Shown here: piece after piece, positions 15,389 to 22,421 of the stretch | How the letters are laid out: every line of letters begins with the position of its first letter | Position numbering within the stretch: the first letter of the stretch is position 1 | Assembly: GCA_965279195.1 (NCBI GenBank) | Contig: CBDIHP010000007.1 | Location: 1-28,717, forward strand | Direction: 5' to 3' | From: CBDIHP01 sp965279195 | GTDB taxonomy: Bacteria > Planctomycetota > Planctomycetia > Isosphaerales > Isosphaeraceae | Length of the DNA stretch: 28,717 bases | Notes under the pieces: model-generated | Told to the model about the DNA's origin: nothing | The model's database searches: none | What the model saw: only the letters and a program-made list of their open reading frames with translations | Made by a program: the position numbers and the translations under genes

Positions 15389-15676
15389 ATGGCGCTTTCG
15401 AATGAAGAGGTCGGGAAGGTCGCCCTGCTCGCCCGGCTCCGCCTGGCCCCCGAGGAGCTGTCGAGGTTCACCGACCAGCTCAACTCGATCGTGGATTTCG
15501 TCGCCCAGCTCCAGGAGCTGGACACGACCGACGTCCAGCCGCTGGCCCACGGGGTCGAGGTCCACAACGTGTTCCGCGAGGACGTCCGCGGCGAGGCCCT
15601 GCCCCGCGAAGACGCCTTGGCCAACGCCCCGAAGCGGAATGCCGAGAGTTTCCTCGTCCCCGCCGTCCTCGACTGA
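15389..15676 (+). CDS. gatC: Asp/Glu-tRNA amidotransferase subunit C
   Basis: The 95-residue product has the normal GatC length and pattern: VGKVALLARLRLAPEE, FTDQLNSIVDFVAQLQELDT, VQPLAHGVEVHNVFREDV, and a C-terminal NAPKRNAESFLVPAVLD. GatC wraps around GatA and stabilises the GatA-GatB complex. A GGAG lies about 11 bases before the ATG. gatA follows after 58 bases and gatB after that, giving the classical gatCAB order, probably one operon. Confidence 0.95.
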   Translation: MALSNEEVGKVALLARLRLAPEELSRFTDQLNSIVDFVAQLQELDTTDVQPLAHGVEVHNVFREDVRGEALPREDALANAPKRNAESFLVPAVLD

Positions 15677-15734
15677 TCCCATGGCTTAGACTTGTCAACA
15701 GGTAGGCCTGGCCTTCTCCCCGACCGAGACCACG

Positions 15735-17228
15735 ATGACCGACCCGACCAAACAGACCGCCGTCGGACTCCTCGCCGAGCTGAACGCCGGGCGCGTCACC
15801 TCCGAGGCCGTGACGCGGGCCTACCTCGACCGCGCCGAGACGCTCGAGCCGAAGATCAAGGCCTTCCTCCACCGCGACGCCGACGCCTCGCTCGAACAGG
15901 CCCGCGCGGTCGACGCCAAGCGCAAGGCCGGACAGCCGCTGGGGGCCCTCGCCGGCGTGCCGGTGGCCCTCAAGGACGTCCTCTGCACCAAGGGCGTGCC
16001 GACCACCTGCGCCAGCAAGATGCTCCAGAACTTCCGTCCCCCTTACAACGCCACGGTCATCGAGAAGCTGCTCGCGGCCGACGCCGTGTTCGTCGGCAAG
16101 ACGAACATGGACGAGTTCGCCATGGGCTCGTCCACCGAGAACAGCGCCTACTTCACCACCCGCAACCCCTGGGACACCGACCGCATCCCCGGCGGGTCCT
16201 CCGGCGGGTCGGCCGCCGCCGTCGCCGCCGACTTCGCCCCGGTCTCCCTCGGGTCCGACACCGGCGGCTCGATCCGCCAGCCCGCCGCGCTCTGCGGCAT
16301 CGTCGGTCTCAAGCCGACCTACGGCCGGGTCAGCCGCTACGGCCTGATCGCCTTCGCCAGCTCGCTCGACCAGATCGGCCCGTTCACCCACGACCTCGCC
16401 GATGCCGCCCTGCTGATGAACATCATCTCGGGCCGCGACCCGAAGGACGCCACCAGCGTCGACACCCCCGTCCCCGACTACCTCGCCACCCTCGACACCC
16501 CGCCGGAGGGCCTCCGCATCGGCCTGGTGCGCGAGTTCCAGGGCGAGGGGCTCGACCCCGAGGTCGACGCCTCGGTCAAAGAGGCAGTCAAGGTCTTCCA
16601 GGCCCACGGCGCGACCGTCAAGGACGTCTCGCTGCCCCACTCGAAGTACGGCGTCGCCGCCTACTACCTCGTAGCCCCGGCCGAGTGCTCCAGCAACCTC
16701 GCCCGCTACGACGGCACCATTTACGGCCATCGCGCGGCCGACTTCTCGCCCAAGTACCCCGGCGAGGAGAACCTGCCGGCACTGATCCGGATGATGATGG
16801 CCAGCCGCGCCGAGGGGTTCGGCCCCGAGGTCAAGCGGCGGATCATGCTGGGCACGTTCGCCCTCTCCGCCGGCTACGCCGACCAGTACTACAACCAGGC
16901 ACTCAAGGTCCGCCGGCTGATCCGGAACGACTTCGACGAGGCGTTCAAGGATGTCGACGTCCTGATCGGGCCGACCACGCCGACCGCCGCGTTCAAGCTC
17001 GGCGAGAAGACCGAGAACCCGCTGGCGATGTACCTGTCGGATATTTATACGATCACGACCAACCTCGCCGGCATCCCGGGCCTGAGCATCCCCTGCGGGC
17101 TTACGAAGACCGGGCTGCCGATCGGGTTGCAGCTCCTCGCCCCCGCGTTCGCCGAAGAGAAACTCTTCCGCACCGCCCGGGTCTTCGAGAAGGCCACCGA
17201 CTGGCACACGAGGCGGCCCTCGCTCTGA
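15735..17228 (+). CDS. gatA: Asp/Glu-tRNA amidotransferase subunit A (amidase)
   Basis: The 497-residue protein is the glutaminase subunit that releases ammonia for converting Glu-tRNA(Gln) or Asp-tRNA(Asn) to the amidated form. The Ser-cisSer-Lys triad is readable: Lys80 in VALKDV, Ser155 in PGGSSGGS and Ser179 in GSDTGGSIRQPA. The remaining amidase signature (KPTYGRVSRYGLIAFASSLDQ) and the C-terminal GLPIGLQLLAPAFAEE are also typical. Length matches the family. It lies between gatC and gatB (83 bases to gatB). Confidence 0.96.
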   Translation: MTDPTKQTAVGLLAELNAGRVTSEAVTRAYLDRAETLEPKIKAFLHRDADASLEQARAVDAKRKAGQPLGALAGVPVALKDVLCTKGVPTTCASKMLQNFRPPYNATVIEKLLAADAVFVGKTNMDEFAMGSSTENSAYFTTRNPWDTDRIPGGSSGGSAAAVAADFAPVSLGSDTGGSIRQPAALCGIVGLKPTYGRVSRYGLIAFASSLDQIGPFTHDLADAALLMNIISGRDPKDATSVDTPVPDYLATLDTPPEGLRIGLVREFQGEGLDPEVDASVKEAVKVFQAHGATVKDVSLPHSKYGVAAYYLVAPAECSSNLARYDGTIYGHRAADFSPKYPGEENLPALIRMMMASRAEGFGPEVKRRIMLGTFALSAGYADQYYNQALKVRRLIRNDFDEAFKDVDVLIGPTTPTAAFKLGEKTENPLAMYLSDIYTITTNLAGIPGLSIPCGLTKTGLPIGLQLLAPAFAEEKLFRTARVFEKATDWHTRRPSL

Positions 17229-17311
17229 TCGAGCGACCGCCCGACGTCACCCCACACAACACCCAGCGGCGCAACAGCGGCGGGCCGGGCCCGCGAGATG
17301 AGAATCGACCG

Positions 17312-18796
17312 ATGGAATACACGATCGTCATCGGCCTGGAGGTTCACGTCCAGCTCCTCACCGAGAGCAAGATGTTCTCGTGGGGCGGGACCGACTTCGG
17401 CCTGGCCCCCAACACCCAGACCGACCCCGTCGCCCTCGGCCTGCCAGGCACCCTGCCCGTGATGAACGGCAAGGCGTTCGAGCTGGCCCTCAAGACGGCC
17501 GTCGCCCTCGGGGCGACCATCACCCGCTACACCAAGTGGGACCGCAAGAACTACTACTACCCCGACCTCCCCAAGAATTATCAAATCAGCCAGTATGACC
17601 TGCCCTTCTCCACCGGCGGCTCGCTCACCGTCCCGCCCCAGAAGGACGGTTCGGGCGGCGGGATCTGCCGGCTCGTCCGGGTCCACCTCGAAGAGGACAC
17701 CGGCAAGCTGACCCACGGCGCGGGCGGCTTCTCCGAGGTCGACTTGAACCGCGCGGGGATCCCGCTTCTGGAGATCGTCGGCGAGCCCGACCTCCGCTCG
17801 TCGGCCGACGCCAGGGCCTGCCTCGACGAGCTCAGGCTCACGCTCCGATATCTGGGCGTGTCCGACTGCGAGATGCAGGAGGGCAGCCTGCGCTGCGACG
17901 CCAACGTCAATCTTCATATCAAGCTGGATGACGGCCGCACCGTGGCCACGCCGATCGTCGAGATCAAGAACCTGAACAGCTTCCGCTCGGTCGAGCGGTC
18001 GATCGAATATGAGGCCGAGCGTCAGTTCAACAAGTACAAGGAAGATGGCCTGACGATCCACGACACCGCCAAGGAGACCTGGGGCTGGAACGACGCCACG
18101 GGCCAGACCAAGAAGCAGCGCGACAAGGAAAGCTCGGCCGACTACCGCTACTTCCCCGAGCCCGACCTCGTCCCCGTCGTGGTCGACGACGAGTGGCTGG
18201 AACGGGTCAAGGCGTCCATCGGCGAACTGCCGGGGGCCCGCCGGAAGCGGTTCGAGGCCGATTACGGCCTGTCACCCTATGACGCCAACGTCCTCGTCGA
18301 GCAGGGGCAGGACGTCGCCGACTACTTCGACAAGGTGGCCAGGGCGACGGGTGCTTATAAGCTCGCATCCAACTGGGTCCAGCAGGACATCCTGCGGATC
18401 GCGAAGGAGAACAAGACGCCGATCGCCGAGTTCCCCGTGGGCCCGGACGCCCTGGCGGACCTCATCAACCGCGTCGGCCGGTCGGAGCTGAACACCAACC
18501 AGGGCCGCGAGGTCCTGGTCAAGATGATCGAGTCGGGCAAGCCCATCGATGTGATCATCGAAGAGGGCGGTTACAAGATGGTCTCCGACACCGGGGCCAT
18601 CGCCGCCGCCGTGGCCGCCGCGCTCGACGCCAATCCCAAGGCCCTGGACGACCTCAAGGGGGGCAAGAAGAAGCCCGACGCCGTCAAGGGCTTCCTCCGC
18701 GGCCAGGTCATGAAGCAGACCGGCGGCAAGGCCGACCCCGCCGTCGTCCTCCAGCTCCTCGACGAGAAGCTCAGGGAACTCGGCTTCGAAGTGTGA
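17312..18796 (+). CDS. gatB: Asp/Glu-tRNA amidotransferase subunit B
   Basis: The 494-residue subunit binds the tRNA and activates the mischarged Glu or Asp with ATP before amide formation. It begins YTIVIGLEVHVQLLTESKMF, then PDLPKNYQISQYDLP and EMQEGSLRCDANVNL, the GatB signature. It ends with a YqeY-like helical tRNA-binding tail (about 350-494, including RSELNTNQGREVLVKMIESG). The Cys pair that binds zinc in some GatB proteins is absent near MFSWGG, as in several other bacterial GatBs. The whole gatCAB set implies indirect Gln- or Asn-tRNA formation in this organism. Confidence 0.96.
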   Translation: MEYTIVIGLEVHVQLLTESKMFSWGGTDFGLAPNTQTDPVALGLPGTLPVMNGKAFELALKTAVALGATITRYTKWDRKNYYYPDLPKNYQISQYDLPFSTGGSLTVPPQKDGSGGGICRLVRVHLEEDTGKLTHGAGGFSEVDLNRAGIPLLEIVGEPDLRSSADARACLDELRLTLRYLGVSDCEMQEGSLRCDANVNLHIKLDDGRTVATPIVEIKNLNSFRSVERSIEYEAERQFNKYKEDGLTIHDTAKETWGWNDATGQTKKQRDKESSADYRYFPEPDLVPVVVDDEWLERVKASIGELPGARRKRFEADYGLSPYDANVLVEQGQDVADYFDKVARATGAYKLASNWVQQDILRIAKENKTPIAEFPVGPDALADLINRVGRSELNTNQGREVLVKMIESGKPIDVIIEEGGYKMVSDTGAIAAAVAAALDANPKALDDLKGGKKKPDAVKGFLRGQVMKQTGGKADPAVVLQLLDEKLRELGFEV

Positions 18797-18849
18797 CGGG
18801 CGAAACATCCCCATTGTTCGACATGTTCGCATCCCAACGGGAGAGTCCC

Positions 18850-19728
18850 ATGACCGACCGTCGCGGTTTCCTCCAGACGACAGCGGGCGCGATCGCCGCC
18901 GCGGGCCTGGCCTCGACTTCACAGGCGACGGCCGCCGGGCCGGCCCAGGCCAAGCCGCACGTCTGGAAGAAGGCGTTCATGCTGGGGGTGACCAAGGGCC
19001 CCATCAAGCCGCACTTCGAGAAGCTCCGCGAGGCCGGGTTCGACGGCGTGGAGATGCTGAGCCCGAACCAGATCGACCGCGACGAGGTCCTCAAGGCCCG
19101 CGACGAGACGGGCATCGTCATCCACGGCGTCTCGGGCACGGTCCACTGGAAGGACACCCTTTCCGACCCGGACCCGGCCGTCGTCGAGCGGGGCTTGGCC
19201 GCGATCCGCAAGGAGATCGAGGACGTCAAGGCCTACGGCGGCACAACGGTCCTCATCGTCCCCGCCGTGGTCAACGGCAAGGTCTCCTACCGCCAGGCCT
19301 ACGAACGCTCCCAGGCCGCGATCCGGACGGTGCTGCCCGAGGCCGAGAAGGCCGGGGTGACGCTGGCGATCGAGGAGGTCTGGAACAAGTTCCTGCTGTC
19401 GTCAGTCGAACTGGCGCGATATGTCGATGAGTTCAAGTCGCCCCACGTGAAGGCGTATTTCGACGTCGGCAACGTCGTCGAGTATGGATACCCCGAGGAG
19501 TGGATCCGCGAGCTGGGCAAACGAATCGCCAAGATCCACATCAAGGAATACGCCAAGAAGAACCGCTTCGGCTACAAGCTGGGCGAGGGCGAGATCAACT
19601 GGCCCGCCGTGAGGCAGGCCCTGCACGACGTCGGCTACGACGGCTGGATCACCGCCGAGGTCGGCTATGGTGATGTGAAAGAACTCAAGGATGTCGTCAA
19701 GCGGATGAGCGACCTCCTCGACGGGTAG
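18850..19728 (+). CDS. Tat-exported sugar phosphate isomerase/epimerase family protein
   Basis: The 292-residue protein starts with a twin-arginine signal (DRRGFLQTTAG, Arg4-Arg5, then an Ala-rich stretch to about 30), so it is exported folded. The rest is an AP-endonuclease-2-type TIM barrel of the hydroxypyruvate isomerase-like group. It shows REAGFDGVEMLSP, GTTVLIVPAVVNG, GVTLAIEEVWNKFLLS (likely metal Glu), KAYFDVGN (Asp), KIHIKEY (His) and GYDGWITAEVGYG (Glu). Export with a probable metal site is common for planctomycete members, which may act on sugars in the periplasm; the substrate is unknown. GGAG precedes the ATG by 6 bases. The TAG stop lies inside the left end of the repeat at 19725. 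Confidence 0.88.
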   Translation: MTDRRGFLQTTAGAIAAAGLASTSQATAAGPAQAKPHVWKKAFMLGVTKGPIKPHFEKLREAGFDGVEMLSPNQIDRDEVLKARDETGIVIHGVSGTVHWKDTLSDPDPAVVERGLAAIRKEIEDVKAYGGTTVLIVPAVVNGKVSYRQAYERSQAAIRTVLPEAEKAGVTLAIEEVWNKFLLSSVELARYVDEFKSPHVKAYFDVGNVVEYGYPEEWIRELGKRIAKIHIKEYAKKNRFGYKLGEGEINWPAVRQALHDVGYDGWITAEVGYGDVKELKDVVKRMSDLLDG

Positions 19729-19853
19729 GGTGTGGTGCGTCGCGGGTCGCCCTGGCGACCCGCGAGGCTCCGCACCGACGACGGGCGAGGGGTCGGGATG
19801 CCAATGGGATCATCCGGTGTGGAGGCCGCGAGGGTGCGGCCACCACACCCTAC
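19725..19853. repeat. Inverted-repeat element carrying both flanking stop codons
   Basis: GTAGGGTGTGGTG at 19725-19737 is exactly reverse-complemented at 19841-19853. Inside is a strong hairpin, an 11-bp stem (19741-19751 with 19754-19764) with a two-base loop. The TAG at 19726-19728 ends the isomerase gene, and the TAG at 19852-19850 ends the cupin gene on the other strand. It probably also works as a bidirectional terminator, though no T-run is present. Confidence 0.8.
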
Positions 19854-20320
19854 TTGGATTGCCACTTGATGAAATAAAAGACGATCGGCGTCTTGCCGGT
19901 GTTGACGATGCCGTGGGGGGCATTGGGGGTGGTGTACATCACCGAGCCGGGGCCGATCTTGGTGGTCTTGCCGTCGCAGAAGATCTCGCCCTCGCCGCTC
20001 TCGATCACCATCACCTCCTCCTCGGCGTGGGTGTGGGGCTGGTGGGGCGTCTGGCCGGCTTCGAGCACGAACCGGCCGGTCACGAATTTGGTGCTGCCGG
20101 GCGTGTCGCCGCTGACGTAGACGCCCGCCTTGCCGACGGCCTTCCCCTGGTCCTTATATTCATCCATCTTGACCTGATCGAGGGTCACCGTCTGCGAGGC
20201 GACGGCCTTCGCCTTCTCCTGCGCGTGGGCCATCTCGCGGCCGATCCAGCCCGAGGCGAGCCCCAGGGCGAGCAGGGTCAGGGCGACGGTGGACGGGCGG
20301 ACATTTCGAAGCAGGTTCAT
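19850..20320 (-). CDS. Secreted or membrane-anchored cupin-domain protein
   Basis: The 156-residue protein has an N-terminal hydrophobic segment (about 11-26), then a single cupin domain. Cupin motif 1 is visible as His93, His96, His98 and Glu102 in TPHQPHTHAEEEVMVIESG. Motif 2 is GPGSVMYTTPNAPHGIVN with His136. A metal-binding site is therefore likely, but substrate and activity are not deducible. An AGGAG about 9 bases upstream supports the ATG at 20320. It follows the phosphodiesterase gene after 25 bases on the same strand, so the two may be co-transcribed. Confidence 0.87.
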   Translation of the reverse strand: MNLLRNVRPSTVALTLLALGLASGWIGREMAHAQEKAKAVASQTVTLDQVKMDEYKDQGKAVGKAGVYVSGDTPGSTKFVTGRFVLEAGQTPHQPHTHAEEEVMVIESGEGEIFCDGKTTKIGPGSVMYTTPNAPHGIVNTGKTPIVFYFIKWQSK

Positions 20321-20345
20321 GGGTGGAATCTCCTGGAGAGGCGGA

Positions 20346-21752
20346 TCAGGCCCCGCGCCCGAAGGCGTTGAGCAACAGTCGATGGACGTCGGTCATGGGC
20401 AAAGGGCCATCGCCGGGGGCCGGGCCGTCGCCGATCAAGATCGGGCGAACCAGATCATTCGATGCCCGGAGGCCGTGGCTCCCCTTGATGAGAGAGGCGT
20501 CGAGCGGGATGACGTCGAACAGCGTGCGGAAACCCAGTTTCTTCTGGATCAGCCGCCGGATGGCCCGGCCCTTGGGCCAGATCAGCTTCGGGTCGAAGAG
20601 GATCTCGCAGGGGTCGTAGCCGGGCTTACGATGGATGTCGACCGTCCGGGCGAAGTCGGGGGCGAGGGCGTCGTCGAGCCAGTAGGCGTAGGCGAACCAT
20701 GCGTCGGGCTCGGACAGGACGATGACCTCGCCCGAGCGCTCGTGGTCCAGGCCGATGGCCTTGCGTTCTTCGCCCGCATGGACGCTGGCGACGCCCGGCG
20801 AGCCGGCGAGCAGGCTGCGGACGGGCTCGATGTCCTTCGGATCCTGGATGTAGATGTGAGCGAGCTGATGGTCAACGACGGCGAAGGCCCGGCTATTGAA
20901 GGTGTCGAGGACCTCGCCGAACGGGCCGCCGCGGGCCTCGATGAACCCATGCTCGCGCAAGAGTCGGTTCAGATAAATGGGCCTGGACACGTCGCAGTGG
21001 CCGTATTCGCTAACCACCCAGACGCGGGCCCCGGCCCTCGCGGCGGCGTCCAGCAAGGGGGCGCATGCCGCGTCCAACTCGCCGACGAGGCGGGGCATGT
21101 CGGAGGCGGTCACGCCGAACCGCTGGGGGTCGTAGTCGAGGTGGGGCAGGTAGACCAGGGTCAGGTCGGGCGGGCCGCTGGGGTCGGCGAGGATCTGGGC
21201 GGCGCAGCGGCCGATCCAGTCGGTGCAGGGCAAGCCGGCGCCGGGGCCCCAGAAGGTGTGGAAGGGAAACTTGCCGATGCGTTGTTCCAGCCGGTCGGTC
21301 AGGCCGAGGGGCGTGCCGGCGATGCCGAAGACCTTGTTGCCGTCGGCCCCGTAGTAGGGCTTGGGGGTGACGGAAATATCAACGGATGCCCCCTGGTTGA
21401 ACCACCAGAAGAGCTTGGCCGCGCGGAAGTCTCGGCCCTCGGCCGCGGCCTCCCGTTTGAGCCTGGCGTACATCGGCTCGGACTGCATGAGGCGGTTGGA
21501 CTGCTGCCAGAACCGGACCTCGCCGGTGTCGCGGAACAGCCAGCCGTTGCCGACGACGCCGTGGACCTCGGGGCCGACGCCGGTCAGGATGGTGGCCTGG
21601 GCCGTGGTCGTGACGGCCGGCAACACCTCGGTCAGCGACCTTTTCCATCCCCGCCCCGCCAGGGCCTTCAGCCTGGGGGCGTGTTCGAGCAGGCGGCCGG
21701 TGAGGCCGACGGCGTTGACGAGGACGATCGGGCTGGGTTCGTCGAGGCTCAA
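20346..21752 (-). CDS. Alkaline phosphatase superfamily phosphodiesterase / nucleotide pyrophosphatase-like
   Basis: The 468-residue protein matches the type I phosphodiesterase/nucleotide pyrophosphatase group. It shows LPAVTTTAQATILTGVGP with the presumed Thr nucleophile, HGVVGNGWLFRD, LVYLPHLDYDPQRFG, VVSEYGH, VVDHQLAHIYI and a conserved-looking WLDDALAPDFARTVDIHRKPGYDPCEILFDP. The first metal-binding Asp of the superfamily appears replaced in IVLVNAVGLT, so catalysis may differ. From memory, close relatives occur in ebo-type gene clusters, but no other ebo gene is seen here. I choose a TTG start at 21752 because a GGAG lies 9 bases before it and homologous proteins begin near PIVLVN. An in-frame ATG at 21830 would add 26 residues rich in Ser, Arg and Pro. 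It is divergent from the DUF309 gene. Confidence 0.85.
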   Translation of the reverse strand: MSLDEPSPIVLVNAVGLTGRLLEHAPRLKALAGRGWKRSLTEVLPAVTTTAQATILTGVGPEVHGVVGNGWLFRDTGEVRFWQQSNRLMQSEPMYARLKREAAAEGRDFRAAKLFWWFNQGASVDISVTPKPYYGADGNKVFGIAGTPLGLTDRLEQRIGKFPFHTFWGPGAGLPCTDWIGRCAAQILADPSGPPDLTLVYLPHLDYDPQRFGVTASDMPRLVGELDAACAPLLDAAARAGARVWVVSEYGHCDVSRPIYLNRLLREHGFIEARGGPFGEVLDTFNSRAFAVVDHQLAHIYIQDPKDIEPVRSLLAGSPGVASVHAGEERKAIGLDHERSGEVIVLSEPDAWFAYAYWLDDALAPDFARTVDIHRKPGYDPCEILFDPKLIWPKGRAIRRLIQKKLGFRTLFDVIPLDASLIKGSHGLRASNDLVRPILIGDGPAPGDGPLPMTDVHRLLLNAFGRGA

Positions 21753-21761
21753 GCGGGTCGT

Positions 21762-21765
21762 CTCC
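21762..21765 (-). promoter_or_regulatory. Ribosome binding site of the phosphodiesterase gene
   Basis: A GGAG on the minus strand lies 9 bases before the TTG at 21752 and supports this non-ATG start over the ATG at 21830. Confidence 0.45.
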
Positions 21766-21843
21766 GATCGGTCCGGCGGGCTTCCCTCCGGGGGCCTGCC
21801 ACCATAGCATGAGGACCGCGACCCATCCACCGGGGACCCCGAG

Positions 21844-22350
21844 ATGCCCGACCCCCTGCCCCCCTACACCTACATACCCGGCGGCCCGAACCCCCACCCG
21901 ACCCGCTCGCCGGAGGGGCACTCGTTCGGGGATCGACATGAGTCGGTCCCGCCGATCGAGTGGGACCGCTGGGGAGAAGGGCCGGCGTTCGTGCGCGGCG
22001 TCCTGCTCTTCAACGCCGGCTACTACTGGGAGGCCCACGAGGCCTGGGAAGGGCTGTGGCACGCCCACGGCCGGTCGGGTCCGGTGGCCGACCTGCTCAA
22101 GGGGCTCATCAAGCTGGCGGCGGCCGGGGTCAAGGTCCGCGAGGGGCAGCGGCACGGGGTGACCGTCCACGCCGGCCGGGCGGCCGAGCTGTTCGCGGGC
22201 TTGGTCGGCTCGGGCGAGACACGCCTGCTCGGCCTCGTCCTGGCGACGCTGGAGCGCGCCGCCAGGACGATCGCGGCCGATCCGCCCCCGCGGCCGTCGG
22301 GGTACGACCCGCAGGTTGTGTTCGAGCTTGTTCTCATGCCCAGCGATTGA
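21844..22350 (+). CDS. DUF309 domain protein
   Basis: The 168-residue protein contains a DUF309 helical domain, seen as FVRGVLLFNAGYYWEAHEAWEGLWHAHG (about 49-76) followed by LLKGLIKLAAAGVKVREG. The HEaWE core with the second KGLIKLAAA helix is the family hallmark. The function of DUF309 is unknown; the conserved His/Glu/Trp cluster suggests ligand or metal binding. The N-terminal 45 residues are Pro-rich and likely disordered. It is divergent from the phosphodiesterase and ends six bases before a strong hairpin. Confidence 0.85.
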   Translation: MPDPLPPYTYIPGGPNPHPTRSPEGHSFGDRHESVPPIEWDRWGEGPAFVRGVLLFNAGYYWEAHEAWEGLWHAHGRSGPVADLLKGLIKLAAAGVKVREGQRHGVTVHAGRAAELFAGLVGSGETRLLGLVLATLERAARTIAADPPPRPSGYDPQVVFELVLMPSD

Positions 22351-22355
22351 AATGA

Positions 22356-22393
22356 CCACGCCCCGCGGCATCGGGCGATGCCGCGGGGCGTGG
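22356..22393. terminator. Bidirectional terminator-like hairpin
   Basis: A perfect 18-base GC-rich inverted repeat (22356-22373 with 22376-22393) sits between the convergent DUF309 and ccsA genes. There is no clear T-run on either side, so intrinsic termination is probable rather than proven. Confidence 0.7.
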
Positions 22394-22421
22394 GTCGAGC
22401 TACGAGGTCGCGAATCCCGGA

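Noticed and set aside
20289..21812. A plus-strand open frame of about 500 codons opposite the phosphodiesterase gene
   Set aside because: The minus-strand frame carries clear phosphodiesterase motifs; the plus-strand product has none and shows antisense composition.
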